55,394 nucleotides of DNA from Methylobacterium oryzihabitans (GCF_004004555.2 NZ_SACP01000039.1:1-55394), one strand, 5' to 3'; positions 16,456-24,360 are shown, numbered from the stretch's first letter. Made by a program: numbers and translations. The notes: generated by a model not told the origin, from the sequence alone.

Positions 16456-16695
16456 ATGCGCTGGAAGATGGCAGGAGCCGCGATCCTCGCGCTCGGTACA
16501 CTCGTCGGCACCGGAACCATGGCGGAGGCCCGCGACGGCTGCGGCCCGGGCTTCCACCAGGGCGTCTACGGCGCCTGCCGACCCAATCTCGGCGGGCCGG
16601 CCTTCTTCGGCGGTCCGGTCTTCCGGCCCGTCGCGTGGCACTGGCATCGCCACTATACCTGGCACACGCACTGGCACTGGCACCGTTTCGGGTAG
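16456..16695 (+). CDS. Small secreted GCG_CRPN-type protein, His/Trp-rich tail
   Basis: A 79-residue protein with a signal peptide (MRWKMAGAAILALGTLVGTGTMAEA), then RDGCGPGFHQGVYGACRPN, which matches the GCG_CRPN prefix-to-repeats pattern found in small exported proteins of Methylobacterium and relatives. The tail is strikingly rich in His and Trp (HWHRHYTWHTHWHWHRF), which could bind metal, though this is speculation. GGGAG lies before ATG 16456, six bases away. No function is established for the family. Confidence 0.75.
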   Translation: MRWKMAGAAILALGTLVGTGTMAEARDGCGPGFHQGVYGACRPNLGGPAFFGGPVFRPVAWHWHRHYTWHTHWHWHRFG

Positions 16696-16763
16696 CGGGT
16701 GATCGGCGGGCGGGCCGACGCACGATTTCGAGCCGTCGGGGGACCGATTTCCGCCCCCGCGAA

Positions 16764-16790
16764 ACCCTCCCGCCCCTTGCGCGGGAGGGT
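16764..16790. terminator. Hairpin downstream of the GCG_CRPN gene
   Basis: A perfect 10-bp stem (ACCCTCCCGC and GCGGGAGGGT) with a seven-base loop lies about 70 bases after the stop at 16695. There is no long T tract, so it may act as a transcript end or stabiliser rather than a classical intrinsic terminator. It resembles the termini of the family D repeats. Confidence 0.4.
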
Positions 16791-16826
16791 GTTCGTTGCC
16801 ACTTTGTTCCTGAGGCGGATCGCCGG

Positions 16827-16870
16827 TTGACGCATCTCCGATCCCTGCTAGGTTGGAACAAATGGCGAAC
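16827..16870 (+). promoter_or_regulatory. Promoter with LexA-type SOS operator
   Basis: TTGACG (16827-16832), 16 bases, then TAGGTT (16849-16854) form a plausible promoter. Two bases later GAAC-AAATGGC-GAAC (16856-16870) is an exact GAAC-N7-GAAC direct repeat; on the other strand it reads GTTC-N7-GTTC, the known LexA-binding site of alphaproteobacteria. Its placement over the expected transcription start suits repression. The downstream gene starts at 16937. Confidence 0.55.
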
Positions 16871-16936
16871 AAACGAGCCCTGTCCTGGTCGACGGCGATG
16901 CGTGACCTGGAGAACGAGCGGTCGAGGAGGTCTGAC

Positions 16937-17296
16937 GTGCGCGAGGAACGGCTCCGGACGACGATGAACCTGCGCGGCGCCCCGGGGCTGCCGCTGAGCG
17001 CGTGGCGCGGCCGCTCGGGCCGGCGCTACGTCGTCGGCATCCACGGCGTCGAGGACGATCCGGCGGAACTCGGCGAGGCGGTGGTGATCGCGGTCCGGCG
17101 CGACGGCGCCGGCGTCGCCGAACTCCTCGACGTCACGGCCGCCGGAGAGAGCCCGCGGGAGCGCCTCCAGCGCGGCTGGATGACCCGCGCCCGCGCCCGC
17201 GGCGCCACCGAGATGCACGTCCACCGGCTGGCGGAGGGCGAGGCCGAGCGCCGGGCGGTGGTGGCGGATCTACGCGGCGAGGTCCGGGCTCAGTAG
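16937..17296 (+). CDS. Unknown protein, candidate SOS-regulated gene
   Basis: GTG 16937 is preceded by a strong GAGGAGG site six bases upstream, giving 119 residues. I do not recognise the family. The visible pattern is an Arg-rich N-terminus, a beta-rich stretch (YVVGIHGVEDDPAELGEAVV, then AVRRDGAGVAELLDV) and an Arg/Ala-rich helical C-terminus. There is no signal peptide or membrane segment. An ATG inside the LexA-type site (16862) is in frame but lacks a ribosome site. The 3' end overlaps the convergent extensin-like gene by seven bases. Confidence 0.6.
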   Translation: MREERLRTTMNLRGAPGLPLSAWRGRSGRRYVVGIHGVEDDPAELGEAVVIAVRRDGAGVAELLDVTAAGESPRERLQRGWMTRARARGATEMHVHRLAEGEAERRAVVADLRGEVRAQ

Positions 17297-18258
17297 ATCG
17301 GCCCCGAGGTCCAGGTCTGCGCCGGCCCGCCAAGGGGCAGCGGCTCGGGGTAGGAGCGCGGCGGGGGCGCCGCATAGGCCTGGACCGGCGCCTGGCGGAC
17401 GACCGGCGGCAGGGGGGCGGGGTTGCGGGCGACGCTCGTCGGCGAGGGCCGGGCGCTCATCGGCACCGTCCGGCCGGGGTCGTCCTCCTCGACGTCGATC
17501 GGCGCCGGATCGGGGGCGGGCTGCCAAGCCGGCGGCTTGCGGCGGACCGGCGACGAAGCCGAGCCCGGCGGCGGCACCTGCGGCTGGAACTTGATCAGCG
17601 GCTTGCAGATCCGGCGCAGCCCGCGCGGGTCGTGCCGGGCGAGGTCGAGGTGCAGGTGGTCGTAGTGGTAGACGTTCGATCCCGGCGCCAGCACCGTGGT
17701 GAAGTGATTGCACGCCCCGAGAAAAACCTCGCGCAGGAAGCCCTGCTCGGCCTCGGTGCCGTGCCAGCCGCCCTTCACCGTGACCACGTACCCGTCGGCG
17801 AAGCGGAAGGACATGACGTCGACGGCGTTGCCGAAGGAATGCTCCGACAGCTTGGCGCCGACCTGGTTGTTGCGGCCGCGGCAGGCGTAGGAGCCGGAAT
17901 TCATCTCGACCACCGGCTGGCCGAAATAGATCTGGGCCGCCGGCTGCACCGTGCCGGCGAGCCACGCCTCGACCTCCGGGATGATCGGGCAGGCGAGCGT
18001 CATGCGCTGCTTGAGGGTCACGCTGCCGCCGGCGAGGCGGGTGACCCGAAACGGCTGGCGCATGCCGCAGACGCCGGGCCCGTCGATCTCCTTGATCGGG
18101 ACCACGTCCTCGCTCGCCTGCACGAGCTTGCGCGACAGGCAGGCCTCCTCGGCCTGATCCCGCCAGGGTTCGCGCTGCTCAAACCGGTTGAGCGCGCATC
18201 CGGACAGCCCCAGGCCGAATAGCGTGAGGGCCGAGAACGCAACGAGTCCACGACGCAT
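17290..18258 (-). CDS. Extensin-like C-terminal domain lipoprotein
   Basis: A 322-residue exported protein. The signal peptide ends in LGLSGC, a lipobox with Cys21, so it is probably lipid-anchored. The central region (about 40-225) fits the bacterial extensin-like C-terminal domain: CPIIPEVEAWL, SYACRGRNN, KLSEHSFGNAVDVMSF, GWHGTEAEQGFLREV and YHYDHLHLDL. The His/Asp pattern SEHSFGNAVD plus HLHLD resembles the zinc site of VanY/LAS-type peptidases, so cell-wall hydrolysis is possible but unproven. The last 100 residues are a Pro-rich tail. Confidence 0.8.
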   Translation of the reverse strand: MRRGLVAFSALTLFGLGLSGCALNRFEQREPWRDQAEEACLSRKLVQASEDVVPIKEIDGPGVCGMRQPFRVTRLAGGSVTLKQRMTLACPIIPEVEAWLAGTVQPAAQIYFGQPVVEMNSGSYACRGRNNQVGAKLSEHSFGNAVDVMSFRFADGYVVTVKGGWHGTEAEQGFLREVFLGACNHFTTVLAPGSNVYHYDHLHLDLARHDPRGLRRICKPLIKFQPQVPPPGSASSPVRRKPPAWQPAPDPAPIDVEEDDPGRTVPMSARPSPTSVARNPAPLPPVVRQAPVQAYAAPPPRSYPEPLPLGGPAQTWTSGPIY

Positions 18259-18339
18259 GACCGCGAGACTGCGCCGTATTGCGTGAAGGGTTCGTCAACC
18301 CTGGCGCGCGCCGCCCTGCCCCGATGCGGGACGGCGGGT

Positions 18340-19242
18340 TCAACCGGCCCGGGCGAGGACGAGGTCGGTGGCGGCCGAGACGACGCGGTTGCGCCCGGTC
18401 GACTTCGCCTCGTAGAGCGCGATGTCGGCGCGCTTGAGCAGGCCCCCGACCGTCTCGCCCTCGGACCACGCGCTGACCCCGAAGCTCGACGTGAGCTGGA
18501 CCGGGCCGCGGCTGCCCTTGAAGCGCAGTTGCGTGCAGCGCAGGCGCAGGCGGCCGGCGGCGGCCTCGCCCTCCTCCAGGGTGCGGCCGGGCAGCGCGAC
18601 CGCGAATTCCTCGCCGCCGATCCGCCCGACCAGGGCGCCGGGCTCGGTCGCCAGCGCCCCGGCCACGCCCTTGATCGCGACGTCGCCAACGTCGTGGCCG
18701 TGCAGGTCGTTGATCGCCTTGAAGTGGTCGATGTCGGCGAGGACCAGCGCGAGGCGGCCGTGCGGGCCGGCGCGGTCGGTCGCCTCGCCGACATGGTGCA
18801 GGAAGGCGCGCCGGTTGAGCAGCCCGGTGAGCGAGTCGGTCTCGGCGAGGCGGATCAGCTCCTGCTGCATCCCGGTCAGCCGCTCGGCCGCCCGCAGGCG
18901 GGCGAACAGCTCCTCGGGGCTCGGCGGCTTGTCGATGAAGTCGTCCGAGCCGCTGTCGAGGACCTCCGACAGGTTGCGGGCGTTGCGCGCCGCCGACATC
19001 GTGATGATGTAGAGTGGCCGGTGCGCGTCCGCGAGCAGCCGGGCCGACCAGCACAGTTCGAGCCCGGTGATCGGCTGCACCTCCAGGCTGGTGATGAGCG
19101 CCGTGACCGAGGCGTTGTCGGTGACGAAGGCCAGGGCCTCGCGGGAATCGGTGAAGGTGTCCACCGTGTGGCCGCGAGGCGTCAGCAGGCCGCCGATGAC
19201 CTTCAGGACCACCCGGCTCGGATCGACGACGACGATGTGCAT
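18340..19242 (-). CDS. Receiver-GGDEF diguanylate cyclase with degenerate receiver
   Basis: A 300-residue PleD-like protein. The receiver domain (1-115) keeps Asp7, Thr81 and Lys105, but the phospho-acceptor position reads Ser52 (LITSLEVQPITG). The GGDEF domain (about 130-295) is complete: DSLTGLLNRRAF, DIDHFKAINDLHGHDVGD and the active-site GGEEF at 209-213. The inhibitory RxxD site before GGEEF is absent (EPGA at the expected place). It should make cyclic di-GMP from GTP in the cytosol. ATG 19242 starts directly at the receiver fold and has a G-rich ribosome site. Confidence 0.85.
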   Translation of the reverse strand: MHIVVVDPSRVVLKVIGGLLTPRGHTVDTFTDSREALAFVTDNASVTALITSLEVQPITGLELCWSARLLADAHRPLYIITMSAARNARNLSEVLDSGSDDFIDKPPSPEELFARLRAAERLTGMQQELIRLAETDSLTGLLNRRAFLHHVGEATDRAGPHGRLALVLADIDHFKAINDLHGHDVGDVAIKGVAGALATEPGALVGRIGGEEFAVALPGRTLEEGEAAAGRLRLRCTQLRFKGSRGPVQLTSSFGVSAWSEGETVGGLLKRADIALYEAKSTGRNRVVSAATDLVLARAG

Positions 19243-19391
19243 GGAGCCCCCCGAGGGTGAGGCGAGGCCGCGGCGCCGAGAGGCGGTTCGGGCATCGGCC
19301 GTTCTTGGCACCATTGAAATCGTGCGCCACTTAACGGCGCCTCAAGCCCGGCGGGCCGATGCCGGTGCGGGCGGGAAAAAGGCGAGACGAG

Positions 19392-19721
19392 GTGAACGCT
19401 CCGCTGACGACCCCCGACGGACGCTACCTCGTGGTGCGCGGGCGCCTGTGGCGGCGGACGAACCCGCATCTGCCGGAGCCTGAGCGCGAGCGGCTGGTGC
19501 GCGACCTGATGGCGGCGCGCCGCGCCGTCAAGGCCGCGAAGCCGGAGGGCGGCGCGGCCCTGGCGCGGGCGCGCGCCGCGGTCGACGCGGCCAAGCGCGG
19601 CCTCGGCGAGCGCGGCCCGCCCTGGTGGACCGACGGCGCCCCCGACTACAACCGGCATAGGGCCCGCACGACGCCCTACGCGGCGTGGTTCGCCGCGCAG
19701 GATCATACGAAATCCGAATGA
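19392..19721 (+). CDS. Unknown small conserved-looking protein
   Basis: A protein of about 109 residues from GTG 19392, nine bases after AAGG. It reads TPDGRYLVVRGRLWRRTNPHL, then a basic helix ERERLVRDLMAARRAVKAAK, an Ala/Arg helix and a PPWWTDGAPDYNRH segment. I recall similar unannotated proteins in Rhizobiales but cannot assign a function; no catalytic motif, signal or membrane segment is visible. Its last six codons and stop lie inside the family B repeat that begins at 19703. An upstream ATG at 19359 is an alternative start. Confidence 0.65.
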   Translation: MNAPLTTPDGRYLVVRGRLWRRTNPHLPEPERERLVRDLMAARRAVKAAKPEGGAALARARAAVDAAKRGLGERGPPWWTDGAPDYNRHRARTTPYAAWFAAQDHTKSE

Positions 19722-19832
19722 TCGCTCGGCGACTGCGTTGCAGTCGCTATCGCGATGCGGATCTCGTCTTCGCTCAAACGCCGCGCGGGCTGGTGATAGG
19801 GTTTTCGGAACGAATCGTCCGAAAACCCTATC
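19703..19832. repeat. Family B repeat, copy 2, with hairpin on a TGA stop codon
   Basis: A 130-base copy. The distal part reads TCATACGAAATCCGAATGATCGCTCGG in order, then TATCGCGATGCGGATCTCG and CTTCGCTCA. The terminal hairpin at 19795-19832 has arms GATAGGGTTTTCGGA and TCCGAAAACCCTATC. The hairpin overlaps the TGA stop (19831-19833, minus strand) of the asparaginase gene exactly as copy 1 overlaps the TetR stop. Confidence 0.8.
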
Positions 19833-20940
19833 AGTATTCCCAGAAGATGCGCTGCAATTCCTTGGTGTCGCTGGTCTTGGTGAGCGCGACCGCGGTGAGG
19901 ATCTTGGCCTTCTGCGGGTTGAAATCGTGCGCCACCACCCAGTCGTACTTGTCGTCGGGCTGCTCGGCGTTGCGCAGCACGAAGCCGTCGCCGACCCGCG
20001 ACGAGCGCACGATCAGCACGCCCTTGCCGCGGATGTCCTTGAGGGTGTCGACGAGGTAGCCGGCGACCGAGCCGTTGCCGGTGCCGGCATGGACGATCGC
20101 CTTGGCGCCGGCCTGCACCGCGGCGGCGTAGGGCGCCGGGTTCATGTTGCCCGAGCCGTACACGATCGCGACCTCGGGCAGCGTCTCGATGCCGTCGATG
20201 TCGAACTCGGACGAGGTGCCGTGCCGCTTGATCGGGGCGCGGAAGTAGTAGGTCTTGCCCTCGACGATCATGCCGAGCGGGCCCCATTGGCTGGAGAACG
20301 CGCTCGGCTTGATGTTGACGCGCTTGGTCACGTCGCGGCCGGACTGGATCTCGTCGTTCATGGTGACGAGCACGCCCTTGCCCTTCGAGGCCGGGCTCGC
20401 CGCGGTGGCGACCGCGTCGTAGAGGTTGAGCGTGCCGTCGGCCGACATCGCGGTCGAGGGCCGCATCGAGCCGACGACGACGATCGGCTTGTCCGACTTC
20501 ACCACGAGGTCGAGGAACAGGGCGGTCTCCTCGAGGGTGTCGGTGCCGTGGGTAATGACCACGCCGTCGACGTCGTCCTGCTTCAGCAGCGCCGAGACCC
20601 GCTTGGCGAGCTGGACGAGCTGGGCGTTGGTGAAGCTCTCCGAGGCGATCTGGAACACCTGCTCGCCGCGGACATTGGCGAGCTGGTTCAGGTCCGGCAC
20701 GGCGGCGAGCAGCTTGTCCACCGGCACCTTGGCGGCCTGGTAGGTGGCGCTGTTGCTGGCATCGGCCCCGGCGCCCGCGATGGTGCCGCCGGTCGCCAGG
20801 ATGACGACATTGGCCTTGCGCGCCGCCGCCTCGGTGCCGGCCGCGGGCATCTCCCGGGCGGTGGCGGCACCGGCGAGCGGCAGGGCGCTGCCGAGGAGGA
20901 GCGCGCCCAGGACGGCACGGCAGGAGGCGAGGTGGCGCAT
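19831..20940 (-). CDS. ansB: Type II (periplasmic) L-asparaginase
   Basis: A 369-residue protein with a signal peptide (MRHLASCRAVLGALLLGSALPLAGAATA). It hydrolyses asparagine, often also glutamine, to the acid plus ammonia. The first catalytic motif is VVILATGGTIAG with the nucleophilic Thr, the second is THGTDTLEETALFL, and SMRPSTAMSADG, NVYG-like GSGNMNP and HAGTGNGS are also present. Length is normal after signal removal. It lies 102 bases downstream of the dihydropyrimidinase on the same strand, so both may belong to nitrogen scavenging. Confidence 0.93.
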   Translation of the reverse strand: MRHLASCRAVLGALLLGSALPLAGAATAREMPAAGTEAAARKANVVILATGGTIAGAGADASNSATYQAAKVPVDKLLAAVPDLNQLANVRGEQVFQIASESFTNAQLVQLAKRVSALLKQDDVDGVVITHGTDTLEETALFLDLVVKSDKPIVVVGSMRPSTAMSADGTLNLYDAVATAASPASKGKGVLVTMNDEIQSGRDVTKRVNIKPSAFSSQWGPLGMIVEGKTYYFRAPIKRHGTSSEFDIDGIETLPEVAIVYGSGNMNPAPYAAAVQAGAKAIVHAGTGNGSVAGYLVDTLKDIRGKGVLIVRSSRVGDGFVLRNAEQPDDKYDWVVAHDFNPQKAKILTAVALTKTSDTKELQRIFWEY

Positions 20941-21042
20941 GCTTTCAGCCTTGTGAAACGGACGGAACGGGTTCGTGCGGCGGCGTCCCGCGAACCCGGC
21001 GGGACCCTGCTCCGCGGCGGCGTCCTCTGCAAGGCTTGCGCC

Positions 21043-22431
21043 TCATCCGCGCGCGATGCGGCGCCCGGTGCCGGGCGTCGCCCGCACCTCGCCCTCGGCC
21101 ACGATCACCTCGCCGCGCCGCAGCACCGTCTCGGGCCAGCCGGTCACGGTGCGGCCGGCATAGGGCGTGAACCCGGTCCGGTCGGCGACCATCGCGTCGG
21201 CGAGCGTCACCCGCCGCTCCGGGTCCCACAGGCAGAGGTCGGCATCGGCCCCGACCGCGACGCTGCCCTTGCCCGCAAGGCCGTAGATCCGGGCCGGCGC
21301 CGTCGCGGTCAGCTCGACGAACTTCCTCAGGCCGAGCCGCCCGCCCGACACCATCGCGTCGAACAGGAGCGGCAGCCGCATCTGCAGCCCCGGCATGCCG
21401 TTGGCGATCTGCTTGAAGGTCGCGCCCGGGCCGGCCTTGAGCTTGCCGGTCTCGTCGTAGCGGTAGGGCGCGTGATCCGACGAGACGGTCTGGAGGTCGC
21501 CGAGATCGAGCGCCCGCCACAGCGCCTCCTGGTCGCCCGCCTCGCGCAGGGGCGGCGAGCACATCCACTTGGCGCCCTCCAGGCCCGGCCGGTCGAGGTC
21601 GGCCTCAGTGAGGAACAGGTATTGCGGGCAGGTCTCGGCGAGGATCGGGATCCCCTCGCCGCGGGCCCGGCGCAGGATCGCGGCGCCCTCCCGGGTCGAG
21701 ACGTGGAACACCATCACGGGCTGGTCGAGATACTGCGAGAACCGCACCACCCGCTCGAACGCCTCGCTCTCCGACAGGCGCGGATGGCTCGCGGCGTGAT
21801 ACTTCGGGGTGGTCCTGCCCTCCGCCAGCAGGCGGCGGCTCGCGAAGGCGATCAGGCCGTGGTTCTCGGCGTGGACGCAGACCAGGGCGCCCGCCTCCTT
21901 GGCCGCCGCCATCACCTCGAGCAGCGCCTCGTCGCCGAGTTGCAGCCGGTCGTAGGTCATGAACGCCTTGAGCGAGGTGTGCCCGGCCCGCACCAAAGCC
22001 GGGATGTCCTCCCGCACCGCCTTCTCGGTCGCGTCCGCGATGATGAGGTGGAAGGCGTAGTCGATCAGCGAGCCGCGTTCGGCCAGCCCCTGGTAGTCGG
22101 CCACGACCTGCGCGAGGTCCATGCCGACATGCTGGGCCGCGAAGGCGATGACGCTGGTGGTGCCGCCGAGCGCCGCCGAGCGGGTGGCGCTCTCCCAGGT
22201 GTCGGCGTTCATCAGCCCGTTGGCCGAGAGCTGCTCGATATGGGCGTGGCTGTCGACGCCGCCCGGGAGCACCAGCCGGCCGGTCGCGTCGATCTCCCGG
22301 CGCCCCGGCGGCAGGTCGAGGCCGAGCGCCGCGACTTTGCCGCCGGCGATGCCGAGGTCGGCGCGGAACACGTCGGTGGCGGTGGCGACGGTGCCGCCGC
22401 GGATCACGGTGTCGAAGGCGGGGTCGGTCAT
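21043..22431 (-). CDS. Dihydropyrimidinase / D-hydantoinase
   Basis: A 462-residue cyclic amidohydrolase that opens dihydropyrimidines or 5-substituted hydantoins to N-carbamoyl acids. Binuclear metal ligands are visible: His62 and His64 (VDSHAHIE), carboxylated Lys155 (SLKAFMTY), His187 (VHAENHGL), His243 (VFHVST) and Asp319 (SSDHAPY). All are intact. ATG 22431 was chosen at the family start (MTDPAFDTVIRGGTV). It is divergent from a hydantoin racemase, with 56 bases between starts. With racemase and D-carbamoylase nearby, a hydantoinase role is favoured over pyrimidine breakdown. Confidence 0.9.
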   Translation of the reverse strand: MTDPAFDTVIRGGTVATATDVFRADLGIAGGKVAALGLDLPPGRREIDATGRLVLPGGVDSHAHIEQLSANGLMNADTWESATRSAALGGTTSVIAFAAQHVGMDLAQVVADYQGLAERGSLIDYAFHLIIADATEKAVREDIPALVRAGHTSLKAFMTYDRLQLGDEALLEVMAAAKEAGALVCVHAENHGLIAFASRRLLAEGRTTPKYHAASHPRLSESEAFERVVRFSQYLDQPVMVFHVSTREGAAILRRARGEGIPILAETCPQYLFLTEADLDRPGLEGAKWMCSPPLREAGDQEALWRALDLGDLQTVSSDHAPYRYDETGKLKAGPGATFKQIANGMPGLQMRLPLLFDAMVSGGRLGLRKFVELTATAPARIYGLAGKGSVAVGADADLCLWDPERRVTLADAMVADRTGFTPYAGRTVTGWPETVLRRGEVIVAEGEVRATPGTGRRIARG

Positions 22432-22487
22432 GGTTCGCTTCCTCGTCCGGAACTTGCAGGGTGGCCGGACGACCCGGGAGAGACCCC

Positions 22488-23144
22488 ATGCCGGCACCCC
22501 AACGCATCCTCGTCATCAATCCCAATTCCAACGACGCGGTCACCCGCGGGCTGGCGGCGGCGCTGGCGCCCCTGGCGCGGCCGGGCGGTCCGGCCATCGA
22601 CTGCCGGACCCTCGCCGAGGGGCCGTTCGGCATCGAGAGCCAGGCCGATGTCGAGCGGGTGGCGCTGCCCCTGCGCGACCTCGTGTTGCGCGAGCAGGCG
22701 GCGGCCACCGTCATCGCCTGCTACTCCGATCCCGGCCTGCACGCCTGCCGCGAGGCGACCGACCGGCCGGTCCTCGGCATCGCCGAATGCGGGGTGCTGA
22801 CCGCGCTCGCCCGGGCCGACCGCTTCGGCGTCATCGCGATCAGCCGGCGCTCGATCCCGCGCCACCAGCGCGCCCTGCGCGGGATGGGCGTGATCGGGCG
22901 CTGCGCCGGCGAGCGGGCGCTGGAGATGTCGGTGGCCGAGACCGCGAGCGGCGGCGACACCCTCGCCCGGATGATCGCGGTCGGGCGCGAGCTGCGCGAC
23001 CGCGACGGGGCCGGGGCGATCGTGATGGGCTGCGCCGGCATGGCGGCCCACCGGGGACCGCTGGAGGCGGAGCTCGGCCTCCCGGTGATCGACCCGACCC
23101 AGGCGGCGGTCGCGATGGCGCTCGGCATGGTCGCTGTGGGGTGA
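22488..23144 (+). CDS. Asp/Glu/hydantoin racemase
   Basis: A 218-residue protein starting at ATG 22488 after a GGGAG site. It opens RILVINPNSNDAVTRGL, the family signature. The two catalytic cysteines are Cys78 (IACYSDPGLHACREA) and Cys182 (IVMGCAGMAAH). It would interconvert D- and L-5-substituted hydantoins and so feed the stereoselective hydantoinase encoded divergently beside it. The family also contains aspartate, glutamate and maleate isomerases, so the substrate is inferred from neighbours. Confidence 0.88.
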   Translation: MPAPQRILVINPNSNDAVTRGLAAALAPLARPGGPAIDCRTLAEGPFGIESQADVERVALPLRDLVLREQAAATVIACYSDPGLHACREATDRPVLGIAECGVLTALARADRFGVIAISRRSIPRHQRALRGMGVIGRCAGERALEMSVAETASGGDTLARMIAVGRELRDRDGAGAIVMGCAGMAAHRGPLEAELGLPVIDPTQAAVAMALGMVAVG

Positions 23145-23233
23145 GGATGATCGCCGGGGTTCGTGCGCGGTCTCCTCGCCCCGCTTGCGCAGTGGCATCC
23201 GAGGAAAATTTCTTGTAAAGTCAAGCGCGGAAT

Positions 23234-23384
23234 CCCCTCTCCCGAGTGGGAGAGGGGTAGGGGTGAGGGTGGCTCGGGTGCAGAATAGAGCACCGAAAGT
23301 TGAGCTTTGCAGTTCAACGCTGGGTGTATTGTTCTGAAGCCGAGCCACCCTCACCCCCGGCCCCTCTCCCACTCGGGAGAGGGG
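23234..23384. repeat. Family C intergenic repeat, copy 1 (MITE-like)
   Basis: A 151-base element with inverted ends of about 44 bases (23234-23277 and 23340-23384). Each end itself folds: arms CCCCTCTCCC and GGGAGAGGGG around GAGT or ACTC. Inside the ends come TAGGGGTGAGGGTGGCTCGG and its complement. The centre is unrelated to any gene. It lies between the convergent racemase and carbamoylase genes. A sister copy is at 33065-33214. Confidence 0.8.
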
Positions 23385-23433
23385 AGACGCGACTCTTTCT
23401 GTACACGGACAGCGACGCCGGCCACCAGCCCGC

Positions 23434-24360
23434 TCACTCCGGCAGGATCACGCCGGTCTGGGCGGTGATGCGGCCGTAATGCTCGATCCGGCGGTGGCGG
23501 GCGAAGTCGAAGATCGTCTCCTTGCCGAACCGGGTCTCGTCGAGGTCGCAGGGATGCACGATCACGCCGTCCGCCTCGCCCGGCAGTTCGGCGACGATGA
23601 ATCCGTTCGGGTCGACGATCAGCGTGCCGCCGGTGAGGGGGTGGCCGTCCTCGTTGCCGGCCTTGGCCACCGCCACCACCCAGGTCGCGTTCTGGTAGGC
23701 GCCGGCCTGGACCGAGAGGCGGTGGTGGAAGAGCCGCTGCTCCAGGCCCTCGCCGTTGCGCTGCGCGTTCACCGAGGGCGTGTTGAAGCCGAGCACCACC
23801 ATCTCGACGCCCTGGAGCCCCATCACCCGGTAGGTCTCGGGCCAGCGCCGGTCGTTGCAGATGCACATGCCCAGCAGGCCGCCGAGCATCCGCCAGACCG
23901 GGAAGCCGGTGTCGCCGGGCTCGAAATAGCGCTTCTCGAGGTGCTGGTGGGTGCGCTCGGGATCGTACTCGGCGTGGCCGGGCAGGTGGGTCTTGCGGTA
24001 CTTGCCGACGATCCGCCCCTCGCGGTCGACCAGGATCGAGGTGTTGAAGTGCCGGCCCTCCGGCGTGAGTTCGGCATAGCCGAACGACAGCGCCATGCCA
24101 TGCTCGCGGGCGCGGGCGAAGAGCGGCGCCGTGGCCGGCCCCGGCATCTCGCGCTCGAACCAGCGGTCCGCCTCGGCCCGGTCCTCGTGGTACCAGCGCG
24201 GGAAGAACGTGGTCAGGGCGAGCTCGGGATAGACGATGAAGTCGGCGTCCTGCCGCTTGGCCTCGTCCATCAGGGCGATCATCCGGGCGACGACGCTGTC
24301 GCGGTCCTCGGCCTTCTGGATCGGCCCGAGCTGGGCGGCGGCGGTGCGGATCACGCGCAT
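23434..24360 (-). CDS. N-carbamoyl-D-amino-acid hydrolase (nitrilase superfamily)
   Basis: A 308-residue enzyme that hydrolyses N-carbamoyl-D-amino acids to D-amino acid, CO2 and ammonia. The catalytic triad is visible: Glu46 (VYPELALTTFFPR), Lys123 (YRKTHLPGH) and Cys168 (CICNDRRWPETYR, the diagnostic D-carbamoylase segment). Length matches known D-carbamoylases (about 304). It is the last gene of the minus-strand operon, 34 bases after the ABC transporter ATPase, so the importer probably serves this pathway. Confidence 0.93.
   Translation of the reverse strand: MRVIRTAAAQLGPIQKAEDRDSVVARMIALMDEAKRQDADFIVYPELALTTFFPRWYHEDRAEADRWFEREMPGPATAPLFARAREHGMALSFGYAELTPEGRHFNTSILVDREGRIVGKYRKTHLPGHAEYDPERTHQHLEKRYFEPGDTGFPVWRMLGGLLGMCICNDRRWPETYRVMGLQGVEMVVLGFNTPSVNAQRNGEGLEQRLFHHRLSVQAGAYQNATWVVAVAKAGNEDGHPLTGGTLIVDPNGFIVAELPGEADGVIVHPCDLDETRFGKETIFDFARHRRIEHYGRITAQTGVILPE

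Noticed and set aside
16862..17296. ATG 16862 as the start of the unknown SOS-box gene
   Set aside because: It lies inside the LexA-type site and has no ribosome site; GTG 16937 has GAGGAGG at ideal spacing.
19306..19323. TGGCAC as a possible sigma-54 promoter before the 19392 gene
   Set aside because: The required GC-containing -12 element is absent at the right spacing (AAATC is found where TTGCW is expected).
23234..23384. CRISPR-like appearance of repeated GC hairpins
   Set aside because: Only two inverted copies bound one unrelated centre; there are no regularly spaced direct repeats and no cas genes.
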